Source: Bradyrhizobium japonicum USDA 6 (GTDB lineage: Bacteria; Pseudomonadota; Alphaproteobacteria; Rhizobiales; Xanthobacteraceae). From it: a DNA stretch of 64,000 bases. The translations under genes and the position numbers were made by a program. The notes beneath the pieces were generated by a model. It was given only the letters and a program-made list of their open reading frames with translations. It had not been told where the DNA came from and ran no database searches. The stretch is taken from assembly GCF_000284375.1 (NCBI RefSeq), contig NC_017249.1, forward strand, positions 8,921,001 through 8,985,000, given 5' to 3'. This document shows positions 18,949 to 27,716 of the stretch, one piece after another. Within the stretch, counting starts at the first letter, position 1, and each line of letters opens with the position of its first letter.

Positions 18949-19043
18949 CCGGGCACCGCAAAAAGAGTTAAAATTTAAGTAAGTAACGACCGCCTAAGCT
19001 TGAATAGCATTACCAAGTCCTTAGCGAAACCATCTATTGCTTG

Positions 19044-19059
19044 TGTGATTCGCATCACT
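19044..19059. promoter_or_regulatory. CRP/FNR-superfamily-like binding site
   Basis: TGTGATTCGCATCACT matches the CRP consensus TGTGA-N6-TCACA at nine of ten half-site positions. Its centre is about 103 bases upstream of the TTG start of the giant secreted protein and about 515 bases upstream of the divergent protease gene. Binding by a cAMP-responsive regulator is inferred and not shown. Confidence 0.5.
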
Positions 19060-19390
19060 TGGCCCGAGGAGTCCCCCAGTGGCGGCGCTTTCACAGAGGA
19101 GCCGAAGTAATTCTTCAAATATTCCGGGGTCGGTTTTCGGCTTCTTTTCACGCATTTCCAGTCATCCAAAGTAATCAGTCGTCTAAATCAAACGACGGAT
19201 ACTTGTGTCATCTTTTCTTCGTAGTGCCCCGCAGCATCCTGCGGCAAATACGGGGCAGAATCTGTGACCCAACTAACAGAACTCGTGAAATAGCGGGCTG
19301 TTAGCCATAAGCGGTAGAATCAGCCCGCCCGCAACTTCTCCCTGCAATTGGTTCCATTTCGCGGCGACGGAGCGCTCCTAGCCGGCGAAT

Positions 19391-19404
19391 CGTAAAATTT
19401 TACG
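19391..19404. promoter_or_regulatory. Perfect 14-base palindrome upstream of the LapG-like gene
   Basis: CGTAAAATTTTACG is a perfect inverted repeat about 163 bases before the start of the cysteine-protease gene. It is AT-rich in a GC-rich genome and could be an operator. No regulator can be named from it. Confidence 0.35.
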
Positions 19405-19566
19405 CAATTTGCACGGTCCCGTTTCAGCCTGTCCCACGGTTTTGGGGGCCCTTCCGGGCGCATTAAGCAGAACAAAACGGCCCGTCTCGCACTATCTCCG
19501 CGAAAGCAACAAAGCCCGGCACGTACAGGTCGAGGGGGACCTGGCGAAGCCGGAAGGGGATGTCAG

Positions 19567-20298
19567 ATGGAGACCGCTGCTCGCTCGCGCGCCTGGCGCG
19601 CTGTCCTTGTGCTGTGCGGATTGATCCTGCTCGGATCGGCCGCCGAACTCCGCGCCGGCACGCTGCTGTCGCCTGGAGCCGGCGTCCTCGTGCGCAAATC
19701 CGCCGAGCCGTTCGGCGTGTTCGCCTTCGCCATCTCGTCCGGCAGCCTCCAGCAGAAATGGTTCGCGCTGAAGCAGAAGCTCGACGACGACATGGTGCAG
19801 CTCGCGCTGTGCGACGGCGACCGGGACAATTGCGCGTCGCCTGCGGCGCTCAAGCTGATCGCCATCGTCGACCAGGCCCGCAGCCGCGACGGCCGCGCGA
19901 AGCTCGGCGAGACCAATCGCGCCATCAATCTTGCCATCCGGACCGCCAATGACGGCGCCGACGACGTCTGGAGCTCGCCGCTCGCGACCTTCGCGCGGGG
20001 CGCCGGCGATTGCGAAGACTATGCCATCGCCAAGCTGGCCGCGCTGCGGCTCGCCGGCGTCGCCAATGAGGACCTCCGCATCGTCGTGGTGCATGACGTC
20101 AGGGCCGGCGAAGAGCATGCGGTTGCCGCAGCAAAGCTCGACGGCCACTGGCTGATGCTCGACAATCGCCGCATGGCGATGGTCGAGGACGACGCGGCGC
20201 AGACCTACCAGCCGCTGTTCGTGCTCTACCAGTCCGCCGTGATGAAATATGTCGACGAACCCGTGCGGTTGTCGATGGTCGCGCCCGAGGCGCACTGA
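19567..20298 (+). CDS. Periplasmic transglutaminase-like cysteine peptidase (BTLCP, LapG-like)
   Basis: This 243-residue protein has a Sec signal peptide (cut near residue 30, AELRA/GT) and the BTLCP fold pattern. The catalytic triad is visible as Cys149 (GAGDCEDYA), His184 (GEEHAV) and Asp199 (WLMLDNRR). Asp148 and Glu150 beside the cysteine match the calcium-binding pair of LapG-type enzymes. In pseudomonads LapG cleaves the N-terminal part of the surface adhesin LapA and frees it from the cell. Here the gene is divergent from a giant secreted protein, which makes that protein a candidate substrate, although this is inference. GGAAGGGGA upstream of the ATG is a good ribosome site. No LapD partner is seen. 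Confidence 0.85.
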   Translation: METAARSRAWRAVLVLCGLILLGSAAELRAGTLLSPGAGVLVRKSAEPFGVFAFAISSGSLQQKWFALKQKLDDDMVQLALCDGDRDNCASPAALKLIAIVDQARSRDGRAKLGETNRAINLAIRTANDGADDVWSSPLATFARGAGDCEDYAIAKLAALRLAGVANEDLRIVVVHDVRAGEEHAVAAAKLDGHWLMLDNRRMAMVEDDAAQTYQPLFVLYQSAVMKYVDEPVRLSMVAPEAH

Positions 20299-20305
20299 TT
20301 TTCTT

Positions 20306-20392
20306 GTAGCCCGGATGGAGCGAAGCGAAATCCGGGACCGCCATCACATCTTGCACCGGCCCCGGATTACGCTTGCGCTTCATCCGGGCTAC
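20306..20392. repeat. Palindromic intergenic repeat (GTAGCCCGGATG type)
   Basis: Arms GTAGCCCGGATG (20306-20317) and CATCCGGGCTAC (20381-20392) bracket a unit with inner imperfect arms (ATCCGGGACC, CCCCGGATTACGC). A shorter version of the same element lies at 59413-59451. It follows directly on the 3' end of the peptidase gene. Confidence 0.75.
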
Positions 20393-20476
20393 GGGTCTCA
20401 CATAGACCTTCCCCACAAAGCGGTTTCGCCGCGCGATCCGGGGCGCTAGCATGGCGCCTTTGCGGGGGCGACTGGA

Positions 20477-21601
20477 ATGCGGTTCATCGTGTTGTCTGTG
20501 CTTGCGCTGCTGGTATTGCCGGCGGCACCAGGCTCCGCGCAATCGGGCCCATCCGACCGCTCCATCGCCGACAGGCTGCCGCTGTTTGCCCGAAACAACT
20601 GCCAGCAGATCCGCGATCCCGGCAATCAATTGATCTGCGGTGACGCCGAGCTGGCCGCCGCCGCCGAAAAGCTCGGCGCGGCGATCGAGGCACGGCTCGC
20701 CCGCCTGCCCGATCGCCTCCCCGCGATCGAGGAGAATGCGATCTGGATCCGACAGCGCAACCTCGGCTGCGGCATCGTTGGCCAGACCGCGATCCGGGCC
20801 GACGATTTCGACCGCGTGAAGGCGTGCCTTCTCAAGGTCACCGAAGAGCGCGCCGCAATCGTACGTGATCCGGATTTCGACTGTCTCGCGGCCAACACGG
20901 CCGCGGGCGCGCTTATCTGCGCGGACCCGTCGCTGGCGCTCACCGAAACCGAGCTCAACAGCCAGGTGCTGCGCCTGATCGGCAGGCTGGACCCGACCGC
21001 GGCCCGCTTTGCCTTCGCCGAATACGGCCGATGGACGAGGGAGCGCGATCGCAAGTGCAATCTCGTCGGCAAGGAGAACGTGCCGCTTGCCGAGCTTTCG
21101 TCCGCGGAAGATTGTCTCGCCGACCATCTGAAGCGCAAGACCGAGGAGATCGCCGCCGCCAAGGGCGATCCGAAGAAAGTGTTTGGCCGGCAGGTCGCGG
21201 CCCGCTCACCCGACACCGATGCCGTCGATTTCTGCGCCGCGCGGATTCACGCCGCCAATTCGTGCGGCAATTTCCTCCGCATCAACCGCGTCTACGCGGT
21301 CGACAGCCAGGTGACCGACCAGGAGGCGCAGGTCACGGGCGAGATCGAGATGGTCGTGCTGGCGCCCTTCACCATGTGCAGCAAGGTCGCTTCCACCTGC
21401 ACCGGCACCTGCTGGGACCCCAGGACGGGCCGTCCGCAGCCCGGCGTCGGCAGCAAGGAGCGATCCGGCGAGGCCTTCAACGTCACGCGCCGCCTGAGAG
21501 TCCAGCGGACCTTCGCCTTCGTGAAAGCCGCCGACGGCTGGCGCTGCCGGGAAGACGAGCTCGCGCCGGTGAATTCGGGCACGGCGGGCGGGGGATCGTA
21601 G
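20477..21601 (+). CDS. Secreted protein with LprI-type (DUF1311) repeats
   Basis: This 374-residue protein has an N-terminal signal peptide (cleavage near PGSAQ). Two LprI-like cysteine-containing units follow. The first (about 36-120) starts with NNCQQIRDPGNQLICGDAELAAA; the second (about 130-225) has DCLAANTAAGALICADPSLALTETELNSQ and ERDRKC. LprI-domain proteins include a mycobacterial lysozyme inhibitor, but most members have no proven function. The C-terminal part (about 240-374) contains several more cysteines (CAARIHAANSCGNF, CSKVASTCTGTCWD), suggesting disulfide bonds in the periplasm, and I do not recognise it. The gene follows the LapG-like gene on the same strand with a repeat between them, so co-transcription is uncertain. 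Confidence 0.75.
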   Translation: MRFIVLSVLALLVLPAAPGSAQSGPSDRSIADRLPLFARNNCQQIRDPGNQLICGDAELAAAAEKLGAAIEARLARLPDRLPAIEENAIWIRQRNLGCGIVGQTAIRADDFDRVKACLLKVTEERAAIVRDPDFDCLAANTAAGALICADPSLALTETELNSQVLRLIGRLDPTAARFAFAEYGRWTRERDRKCNLVGKENVPLAELSSAEDCLADHLKRKTEEIAAAKGDPKKVFGRQVAARSPDTDAVDFCAARIHAANSCGNFLRINRVYAVDSQVTDQEAQVTGEIEMVVLAPFTMCSKVASTCTGTCWDPRTGRPQPGVGSKERSGEAFNVTRRLRVQRTFAFVKAADGWRCREDELAPVNSGTAGGGS

Positions 21602-21628
21602 GTTCTTACCCTCCCTGCGTGTCGCTCC

Positions 21629-21775
21629 TTCTTCCTTCTCCCCTTGCGGGAGAAGGTGGCGCGAAGCGCCGGATGAGGGGTTCTCTCCGCTCGCTCGAGT
21701 ATTCGTGAGGATAGAGACCCCTCACCCGGCTTCGCTTTCGCGAAGCCACCCTCTCCCGCAGGGGGAGAGGGTGCA
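21629..21775. repeat. 3'-end palindromic repeat, copy D
   Basis: This copy sits between two convergent genes. The ends CTTCTCCCCTTGCGGGAGAAG and CCCTCTCCCGCAGGGGGAG are inverted partners. Inside are GGATGAGGGG and CCCCTCACCCGG, and a small CTTCGCTTTCGCGAAG hairpin. Its layout is nearly the same as copy C. Confidence 0.8.
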
Positions 21776-21801
21776 CCGTCAGCGCCGCGAGAGCGATCCG
21801 A

Positions 21802-23001
21802 TCAAAACATCAGATTGTCCTTCACCAGCACCCAGCGGCCGCCCTTGACCTGCTGCACCTGGGTGATGGTGTTGGCGAGGTGGTCGGTCTTGGAGAACTT
21901 CGTCGGGGGCGAGTTGAAGATGTCGAGGAATTTCTCGCCCGACTCCAGCGAGTCCAGCATCTTCTGTCCGGTCAGATCCTTGCCCGCCTTGTCGGCATAG
22001 AAGGCGAAGGTCATCATCGCGTTGTAGCCGATGATCGCCTGCGTGTTGGCGTCGGAGTTGAACATCTTCTTGTAGTTGACCAGCCAGTCCTTCACCTTGC
22101 CCTTGGCGCTGTCTTCATAGGGAATCTCGAAGAGGCTCGCTGCATAGAGTCCTTCAACAGAGTCCTTGCCCAATGCTGGAACTTCCTGCACGTTGGTCGG
22201 CGAGGCGCCCAGGAAGGTTACGTCCCAACCGAGCTTCTTGGCTTCCGTCATCGCGCCGATGGTCTCGCGGAGGATGGTGCCGAGCAGGACGAGATCGCAG
22301 CCGTCGGACTTCATCTTGGCGACCTGCGCGCTGAAATCGGAAGCGCCACGCTTGTAGCTCGTGATCGAGGCCGGCTGCACCTTCATGGCTGTCAGTTGCT
22401 GGTTGAAGCCGTCGAGCACGTTCTTACCGTACTCGTCGTCCTGATGCATGATGCAGGGCTTCTGGAACTTCTTCCACTCCATCATGTATTTCAGCGCGGC
22501 CCGCGTGCTTTCGACATAGGGCAGCAGATTGTTGAACTTCAGCCGCTCCTGCGGCTTGGCCGGATCGAACTTGAAGGTGAACTCGGCCGCCGTCAGCGGG
22601 AAGAGCTGCAGCACTCCGGCGTCGAACAGGATGTCCTGCGCGGCGAGCACGGTCGGCGATCCCATTGGGCCCACCATCGCGAAGATCTTGTCACGCTCGA
22701 TCAGCTTTTGCGAAGCCAGCACAGCCCTTTTCGGGTCGTACCCGCTGTCCTCGACGACCAGTCGAACCTTGCGGCCGTTGATGCCACCCGCCGCATTGAT
22801 CTCGTCGGTCGCCATCTTCATGCCGTTCGCAACCGGCACGCCCCAGCCCTTGATCGGCCCCGACAGGTCCTGATGGGTGCCGACGACGATCTCGGATGCC
22901 GAGATGCCTTCGTTGGTGACCTTGGTTTGCGCCACGGCCGGCAGACAGGTGAGCACCACCGCACTCACAGCAAGGCCGAACGTGCTGAACGATTTCGACA
23001 T
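21802..23001 (-). CDS. Branched-chain amino acid-type ABC substrate-binding protein (LivK-like)
   Basis: This 399-residue periplasmic protein has a Sec signal (ending VAQT), followed by the family opening EIVVGTHQDLSGPIKGWGVPVANGMKMATDEINAAGGINGRKV. The remainder follows the type I binding-protein fold (FAMVGPMGSPTVLAAQDIL and similar). It is the downstream end of a cluster with an acyl-CoA ligase gene and LivFGMH-type genes on the same strand. Binding proteins of this class carry branched-chain amino acids in some systems, but many bacterial versions bind aromatic or other carboxylates. The adjacent ligase favours a carboxylate ligand, which is inference. Confidence 0.9.
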   Translation of the reverse strand: MSKSFSTFGLAVSAVVLTCLPAVAQTKVTNEGISASEIVVGTHQDLSGPIKGWGVPVANGMKMATDEINAAGGINGRKVRLVVEDSGYDPKRAVLASQKLIERDKIFAMVGPMGSPTVLAAQDILFDAGVLQLFPLTAAEFTFKFDPAKPQERLKFNNLLPYVESTRAALKYMMEWKKFQKPCIMHQDDEYGKNVLDGFNQQLTAMKVQPASITSYKRGASDFSAQVAKMKSDGCDLVLLGTILRETIGAMTEAKKLGWDVTFLGASPTNVQEVPALGKDSVEGLYAASLFEIPYEDSAKGKVKDWLVNYKKMFNSDANTQAIIGYNAMMTFAFYADKAGKDLTGQKMLDSLESGEKFLDIFNSPPTKFSKTDHLANTITQVQQVKGGRWVLVKDNLMF

Positions 23002-23082
23002 TGACGTCTCCTCTCCTTTGGGCCCGTATGGCGCGAAGGGCGGGGGCCACAGCTCCTTCGCTTTCTCGAACTGGCAGGCTCG

Positions 23083-24921
23083 TCACGCCACCGCGCGCTG
23101 GCGATACATCGCCTCGATTTCGGCAGCGTAGCGCTTGTTCACGAAGCCGCGCTTCAGCTTCATGGTCGGCGTCAGCTCCTCGTCCTCCGGGGTCAGCTGG
23201 CGCTCGATCAGGTAAAATCTCTTGATGGTCTCGACGCGGGCGAAATTGCCGTTGACGCCTTCGATCTCGCGCCAGATCAGGTCCTGGATCTCCGCCGCGC
23301 GGCACAGGCTCGCATAGTTGGTGAAGGGGATGTCGTGGTCCTGGGCGAATTTCTCGACATTCTCCTGGTCGATCATCACGAGGCAGGTCAGATAGGGCCG
23401 CTTGTCGCCGATCACCACGGCATCCGAGATGTAGGGCGAGAATTTGAGCTGGTTCTCGATCTCGGACGGCGTCACGTTCTTTCCGCCGGAGGTGATGATG
23501 ATGTCCTTCATCCGGTCGGTGATGCGGACAAAACCTTCGTTGTCGATGGTGCCGACGTCGCCGGTGTGCAGCCAGCCGCGATGGTCGATGGTCTCGGCGG
23601 TCTTCTCAGGCTGATTCAGGTAGCCCATGAACAGGAAGTCGCCCTTGATCAGGATCTCGCCATCGGGCGACAGCGCGACCTCGCCCCAGGACACGGCAGT
23701 GCCGACCGAGCCGAACTTGATGCGTTCCGCCGGCATCATGGTCGCGACGCCGCAATTCTCGGTCTGGCCATAGACCTCGTGCATGTCGATGCCGAGCGCG
23801 AGATACCAGCGGATCAGCTCCGGCGCGATCGGCGCAGCGCCGGTGAACGCGATGCGGCAGCGGTCGAGCCCCATCATGCGGCGGATGTTGCGGAACGCGA
23901 GCCGGTAGGCGATGCCGTTGGCGATGCGCAGCGAGAGCGGCGGCGCCCTGCCCTCGATCCGGCAATCGACCATGCCATAGCCGACCTTGATGGCGCGGCG
24001 ATAGACCCATTGCTGCAGCGGTGTCGCGTCCTTCAGCGCGATGGTGATCGCGGAATAGAACTTCTCCCAGATGCGAGGCACCGCAAAGAAGACGGTCGGC
24101 TGCACCTCGCGCAGATTGTCCGGCACCGTCTCCGGGCTCTCGGCGAAATTCATCACCGAGCCGAGTGCGACCGAGATGTAGTAGCCGGCGACCCGCTCGG
24201 CGACGTGGCAGAGCGGAAGGAAGATCAGCCGGTCTTCGTCCTCCCGCGCCGAGATGAAATCGTTGGCATGCCGCATCTGGTGCGTGACGCTGCGGTTCGC
24301 GTGCATCGCGCCCTTGGGCGGGCCGGTGGTGCCCGAGGTGTAGACGAGGATGACAAGGTCGTCCGCGCTGCGGCTGTCGATCATCTCCTGCCACAACGCC
24401 TCACGGCCGACCATGTGGTTGCGGCCGAGCGCACGGAACTCGTCGAGCGACATCACCATGTCGTCGGAGAAGCCCCTGAGGCCCTCCATGTCGAACACGA
24501 TGATCTTTTGCAGGGACGGACAGCGCGCGCGGCAGGCGAGCACCTTGTCGAGCTGCTCCTCGTCCTCGGCGAAGATCACCTTGGTCCGGGAATCGTTGAC
24601 CAAATACTCGACCTGGGACGATGCATCGGTCGGATAGATTCCGGAGGAAACACCGCCGGCGCACAAAATGCCCATGTCGGCATGAACCCATTCCGGCACG
24701 GCATTGGCGATGACGGAGGCGACGTCGCCGGGCAGAAAGCCGGAGGCGCGAAGCGCGTAGGCGATCTCCTTCGAGATCTCCAGCCACTCGCGCCAGCTGG
24801 TCGGCTGCCAGATGCCGAATTTCTTCTCGCGAATAGCCGGCCTGTCGCCCCGCGTCTCGGCGGCGCGCAGAAAGCTCTTCGCGATCGTATCAGCGACCGT
24901 CAGCACCGCCGGTCGGGCCAT
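23083..24921 (-). CDS. AMP-binding acyl-CoA ligase (long-chain type)
   Basis: This 612-residue cytoplasmic enzyme activates a carboxylic acid with ATP and CoA. The ATP-binding P-loop is visible as LVYTSGTTGPPKGAM, the adenylation motif as VYGQTENCG, and the hinge region as GWLHTGDVGTIDNEGFVRITDRMKDIIITSGGKNVTP. The FadD15/ACSBG-like length and the insert after the P-loop place it with long-chain-type ligases. The start at 24921 (MARPAVLTVADT) is chosen because AAGGAGGAG precedes it, while the longer frame reads into intergenic sequence. It lies between the LivF-type and LivK-type genes of an uptake operon, so it probably traps the imported acid as a CoA ester. The natural substrate is not readable. 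Confidence 0.88.
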   Translation of the reverse strand: MARPAVLTVADTIAKSFLRAAETRGDRPAIREKKFGIWQPTSWREWLEISKEIAYALRASGFLPGDVASVIANAVPEWVHADMGILCAGGVSSGIYPTDASSQVEYLVNDSRTKVIFAEDEEQLDKVLACRARCPSLQKIIVFDMEGLRGFSDDMVMSLDEFRALGRNHMVGREALWQEMIDSRSADDLVILVYTSGTTGPPKGAMHANRSVTHQMRHANDFISAREDEDRLIFLPLCHVAERVAGYYISVALGSVMNFAESPETVPDNLREVQPTVFFAVPRIWEKFYSAITIALKDATPLQQWVYRRAIKVGYGMVDCRIEGRAPPLSLRIANGIAYRLAFRNIRRMMGLDRCRIAFTGAAPIAPELIRWYLALGIDMHEVYGQTENCGVATMMPAERIKFGSVGTAVSWGEVALSPDGEILIKGDFLFMGYLNQPEKTAETIDHRGWLHTGDVGTIDNEGFVRITDRMKDIIITSGGKNVTPSEIENQLKFSPYISDAVVIGDKRPYLTCLVMIDQENVEKFAQDHDIPFTNYASLCRAAEIQDLIWREIEGVNGNFARVETIKRFYLIERQLTPEDEELTPTMKLKRGFVNKRYAAEIEAMYRQRAVA

Positions 24922-25012
24922 GCGCGTCTCCTCCTTGTCGCTCTCCCCTCCGCTGCCTGCCTTGCCGGCGGTCTGTCGTTGCGGATGGGCCAATCCATTT
25001 AACGCCTTTCTC

Positions 25013-25801
25013 CTAGCGCCAAGTCTTCTTCTTTTTCCAGCGCCGCTCGCCTCGCGCGCCCGCCTCCTTGGCGCCAAGGTAGAATTCCTGGATGTCCTGG
25101 GAATGCATCAAGCGGTCGCAGGTGTCGTTCATCACGACGCGGCCGATCTCGAGCACGTAGCCGTAATGCGCCGTCTCCAGCGCCACCTTGGCGTTCTGCT
25201 CGACCAGCAGGATCGACATGCCCTGCTCATCGTTGACGCGGCGGATGATGGTGAAAATCTCCTTCACCAGCAGCGGCGACAGGCCAAGCGAGGGCTCGTC
25301 GAGCAGCAGCAAGGTCGGCCGGTTCATCAGCGCGCGACCGATCGCGAGCATCTGCTGCTCGCCGCCGGAAAGCTGGCCGGCCGGTTGGTTGATGCGCTCC
25401 TTCAGCCGCGGGAAATAGCCGTAGACGCGCTCCAGATCCTCCGCGACGCCATCACGATCCCGGCGCGGATACGCCCCCATCATCAGGTTCTCGCGCACCG
25501 AGAGGAACGGGAACACCTCGCGCCCCTCCGGCACATGGCTGAGACCCAACCGCACGATCCGGTCTGCCTCCATACGCTGGATCGACTTGCCCATGAATTC
25601 GATCGTGCCCTTCTGCGGATCCAGAATGCCCGAGATCGTCTTCAGCACCGTGGTCTTGCCGGCGCCGTTGGCGCCGAGCAGGGTGACGATGCGGCCGCGC
25701 GGCACCTCCAGCGAGATGCCGCGGATCGCCATGATCGGCCCGTAATAGCTCTCGATGTTGGAGAGTTTCAGGATGATGTCGGGCGTGACGGCGGCGTCCA
25801 T
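25013..25801 (-). CDS. LivF-type ABC transporter ATPase
   Basis: This 262-residue ATPase carries Walker A (LLGANGAGKTT), the signature (LSGGEQQMLAIGRAL) and Walker B (LLLLDEPSLGLSPLLV), the last two in the exact form used by LivF proteins. It lacks the extra insert present in LivG. The C-terminus ends in a Lys/Arg-rich tail (RGERRWKKKKTW). It starts three bases after the LivG-type stop codon. With LivG it would form the ATPase pair of the Liv-type importer. Confidence 0.92.
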   Translation of the reverse strand: MDAAVTPDIILKLSNIESYYGPIMAIRGISLEVPRGRIVTLLGANGAGKTTVLKTISGILDPQKGTIEFMGKSIQRMEADRIVRLGLSHVPEGREVFPFLSVRENLMMGAYPRRDRDGVAEDLERVYGYFPRLKERINQPAGQLSGGEQQMLAIGRALMNRPTLLLLDEPSLGLSPLLVKEIFTIIRRVNDEQGMSILLVEQNAKVALETAHYGYVLEIGRVVMNDTCDRLMHSQDIQEFYLGAKEAGARGERRWKKKKTWR

Positions 25802-25804
25802 GCG

Positions 25805-26563
25805 TCAGGCTCCCAGATACGCGGCGACGACATCGGGATGCTGCTGCACCTCGGCGGGCGAGCCCATCGCCAGCACCCGGCCGTAGTTCAGCGCGATGAC
25901 GCGATCGGAGACGCGGTTGACCAGCGACATGTCGTGTTCGACCATCAGCACGGTGACGCCGAGCTCGTTCTTCATGTCGCGGATCCAGAAAGACATGTCG
26001 CCGGTCTCCTCGACATTCAGTCCGGAGGACGGCTCGTCGAGCAGGATCAGTTTCGGCTCCGAGCACAGTGCGCGCGCCAGCTCGATCACCTTGCGCACGC
26101 CGTAGGGCAAGCCGGAGATCAGCTTGTCGCGATAGGGTTCGAGATCGAGGAACTCGATCACCTGCTCGACCCTGCGGCGATGCACCTTCTCGTTCGCCCG
26201 CACGCTCGGCAGGAACAGCAGTTCCTGCCAGAGCCGGGTAGTCGAATGACGGTGGCGGCCGACCAGGAGGTTGGAGAGCACCGTCGCGTTCTCGAACAGC
26301 TCGATGTTCTGGAAGGTGCGGGCGATGCCGAGCCTTGCGATGTCGTAGGGCGGCTGCTCGGTGATGTCCTGGTCTTCGAAGAAGATGCGGCCCGCGGTCG
26401 GCCGGTAGATCCGCGAGATCAGGTTGAAGATCGAGCTCTTGCCGGCACCGTTCGGTCCGATGATCGAGAGGATCTCGCCCTTCTCGACCGCGAAGGACAC
26501 CGCATCGACCGCCTTCAGCCCTCCGAAATGCAGCGACAGGTTCTCCGCGCGAAAATAGCTCAT
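25805..26563 (-). CDS. LivG-type ABC transporter ATPase
   Basis: This 252-residue ATPase has Walker A ([10 protein letters not shown]), a variant signature region ([15 protein letters not shown] in place of the usual LSGGQ) and Walker B ([12 protein letters not shown]). The YGV/YGQ-type signature and the following [15 protein letters not shown] are typical of LivG. The ATG overlaps the stop of the LivM-type gene (ATGA). Confidence 0.92.
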   Translation of the reverse strand: MSYFRAENLSLHFGGLKAVDAVSFAVEKGEILSIIGPNGAGKSSIFNLISRIYRPTAGRIFFEDQDITEQPPYDIARLGIARTFQNIELFENATVLSNLLVGRHRHSTTRLWQELLFLPSVRANEKVHRRRVEQVIEFLDLEPYRDKLISGLPYGVRKVIELARALCSEPKLILLDEPSSGLNVEETGDMSFWIRDMKNELGVTVLMVEHDMSLVNRVSDRVIALNYGRVLAMGSPAEVQQHPDVVAAYLGA

Positions 26564-27711
26564 CGGTTGCGCTCCGACTTCACGTAGATCTTCTGACGCT
26601 TGAAGGTGGCGCGCTTGTAGAGCGGAAACAGCTGGAAGAAGAGCTTGATCTTGAGCCAGCGGCCGTAGAGCCCGAGCGGTTCGAACAGCACGAACAGCAC
26701 GATGATGATGCCGTAGATCGCGCCCTTCAGCCCGTTGAGCGAGGCGAACGCCGCGACCTTGGACTGGATATTGCCCGCAGTCGCCGGGCCCGCCCCGAAC
26801 GTCGCGGCAATGCCGGCGATGATGCCGGGCAAATCGTCCTTCAGATAGGTCAGGAACGGGTCGATCATCACGATGAAGATCGCGCCCAGCACCGCGCCGT
26901 GCAGGCTGAAGGTGCCGCCGATCAGGATCACGATGATGAACTCGATCGAGAGCTGGAGCGTGAACATCTCCGGCGAGATGAAGGAGAGCTTGTGCGCGAA
27001 CAGCACGCCGGCAAACCCGGTGATCGCCGCCGAGATCGCAAACGACTTCACCTTGTACAGCGCGACGTTGACGCCCATGCTGCGCGCCGCGGTCTCGCTG
27101 TCGCGAATCGCGACGAAGGCGCGCCCCGTTGGCGAGCGCAGCAGGTTGAGCGTGCCGACGATGGTCAACACCAGCACGGCAAGGCAGAGGAAATAGAAGG
27201 TCGGGCTGTCGCGCGGGACGGCGACGCCGAGCAGCGACAGCGTCTTGACCCGCATGCCCTCGTTGCCGTTGGTGACACTCTCCCAGCGCGCCAGGATCTC
27301 CTCGACGATCAGGGCAAAGGAGATGGTGGCGATGACGAGGTAGATGCCGGTCAGGCGCAGGGCAGGAAAGCCGACCATCGCGCCGATCAACCCGGTCAGG
27401 GCACCGGCGGCGAGGAAATAGACCGGGAACGGCACGTTGTATTTCTGCAAGTAGGCCGCCGTGTAGGCGCCGATCGCGAGGAACGCCGCGTGGCCGAGCG
27501 AGGCTTGCCCGGTAAAGCCGGTCAGGATCAGGAGGCCGACGCCAACCGTCGCGTAGATGCAGACGAAGACGAGCTGGCTCATCAGATAGCTGGAGAGCAC
27601 ATAGGGTGCGATCAGCAGCAGCGCGAGCAGGATGCCGTAGGAGACGACATAGCCCGAATGCGGGAACAGCTTGATGTCGTCCTCATAGTCGGTCTTGAAC
27701 AGGAAACGCAT
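26560..27711 (-). CDS. LivM-type ABC transporter permease
   Basis: This 383-residue inner-membrane permease has about ten hydrophobic spans. The LivM hallmark GLLILTGFTGQASLGHAAFLAIGAYTAAY is near residues 40-68, and the conserved cytoplasmic loop GRAFVAIRDSETAARSMGVN lies in the middle. A long C-terminal segment (YGIIIVLFVLFEPLGLYGRWLKIK) ends in a basic tail. It lies six bases after the LivH-type gene. Confidence 0.92.
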   Translation of the reverse strand: MRFLFKTDYEDDIKLFPHSGYVVSYGILLALLLIAPYVLSSYLMSQLVFVCIYATVGVGLLILTGFTGQASLGHAAFLAIGAYTAAYLQKYNVPFPVYFLAAGALTGLIGAMVGFPALRLTGIYLVIATISFALIVEEILARWESVTNGNEGMRVKTLSLLGVAVPRDSPTFYFLCLAVLVLTIVGTLNLLRSPTGRAFVAIRDSETAARSMGVNVALYKVKSFAISAAITGFAGVLFAHKLSFISPEMFTLQLSIEFIIVILIGGTFSLHGAVLGAIFIVMIDPFLTYLKDDLPGIIAGIAATFGAGPATAGNIQSKVAAFASLNGLKGAIYGIIIVLFVLFEPLGLYGRWLKIKLFFQLFPLYKRATFKRQKIYVKSERNR

Positions 27712-27716
27712 GGCGT

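Larger units (their letters stand above)
18949..19566. promoter_or_regulatory. Divergent, AT-rich regulatory region between giant secreted protein and LapG-like protease
   Basis: This 618-base region is much richer in A and T than its surroundings and contains no convincing gene. It separates two divergent genes and must hold both promoters. Two palindromes stand out and are listed separately: a CRP-like site at 19044-19059 and CGTAAAATTTTACG at 19391-19404. The block at about 18961-18980 (AAAAGAGTTAAAATTTAAGT) could contain a -10 region for the minus-strand gene, but no -35 is clear. Confidence 0.6.

Noticed and set aside
16756..18978. 740-residue open frame on the plus strand, antisense to the giant secreted protein
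   Set aside because: Long antisense frames are expected in GC-rich DNA. The translation is Arg/Asp/Gly-rich without domains, while the minus strand has clear FecR, VCBS and secretion parts.
18975..19169. 64-residue minus-strand open frame upstream of the giant gene
   Set aside because: It has no ribosome site and no recognisable pattern, and it crosses the CRP-like palindrome in an AT-rich promoter region.
24812..26587. 591-residue open frame on the plus strand opposite the Liv ATPase genes
   Set aside because: The translation has no motif and is rich in Arg, His and Gln, as usual for antisense shadows. The minus strand carries complete Walker motifs.
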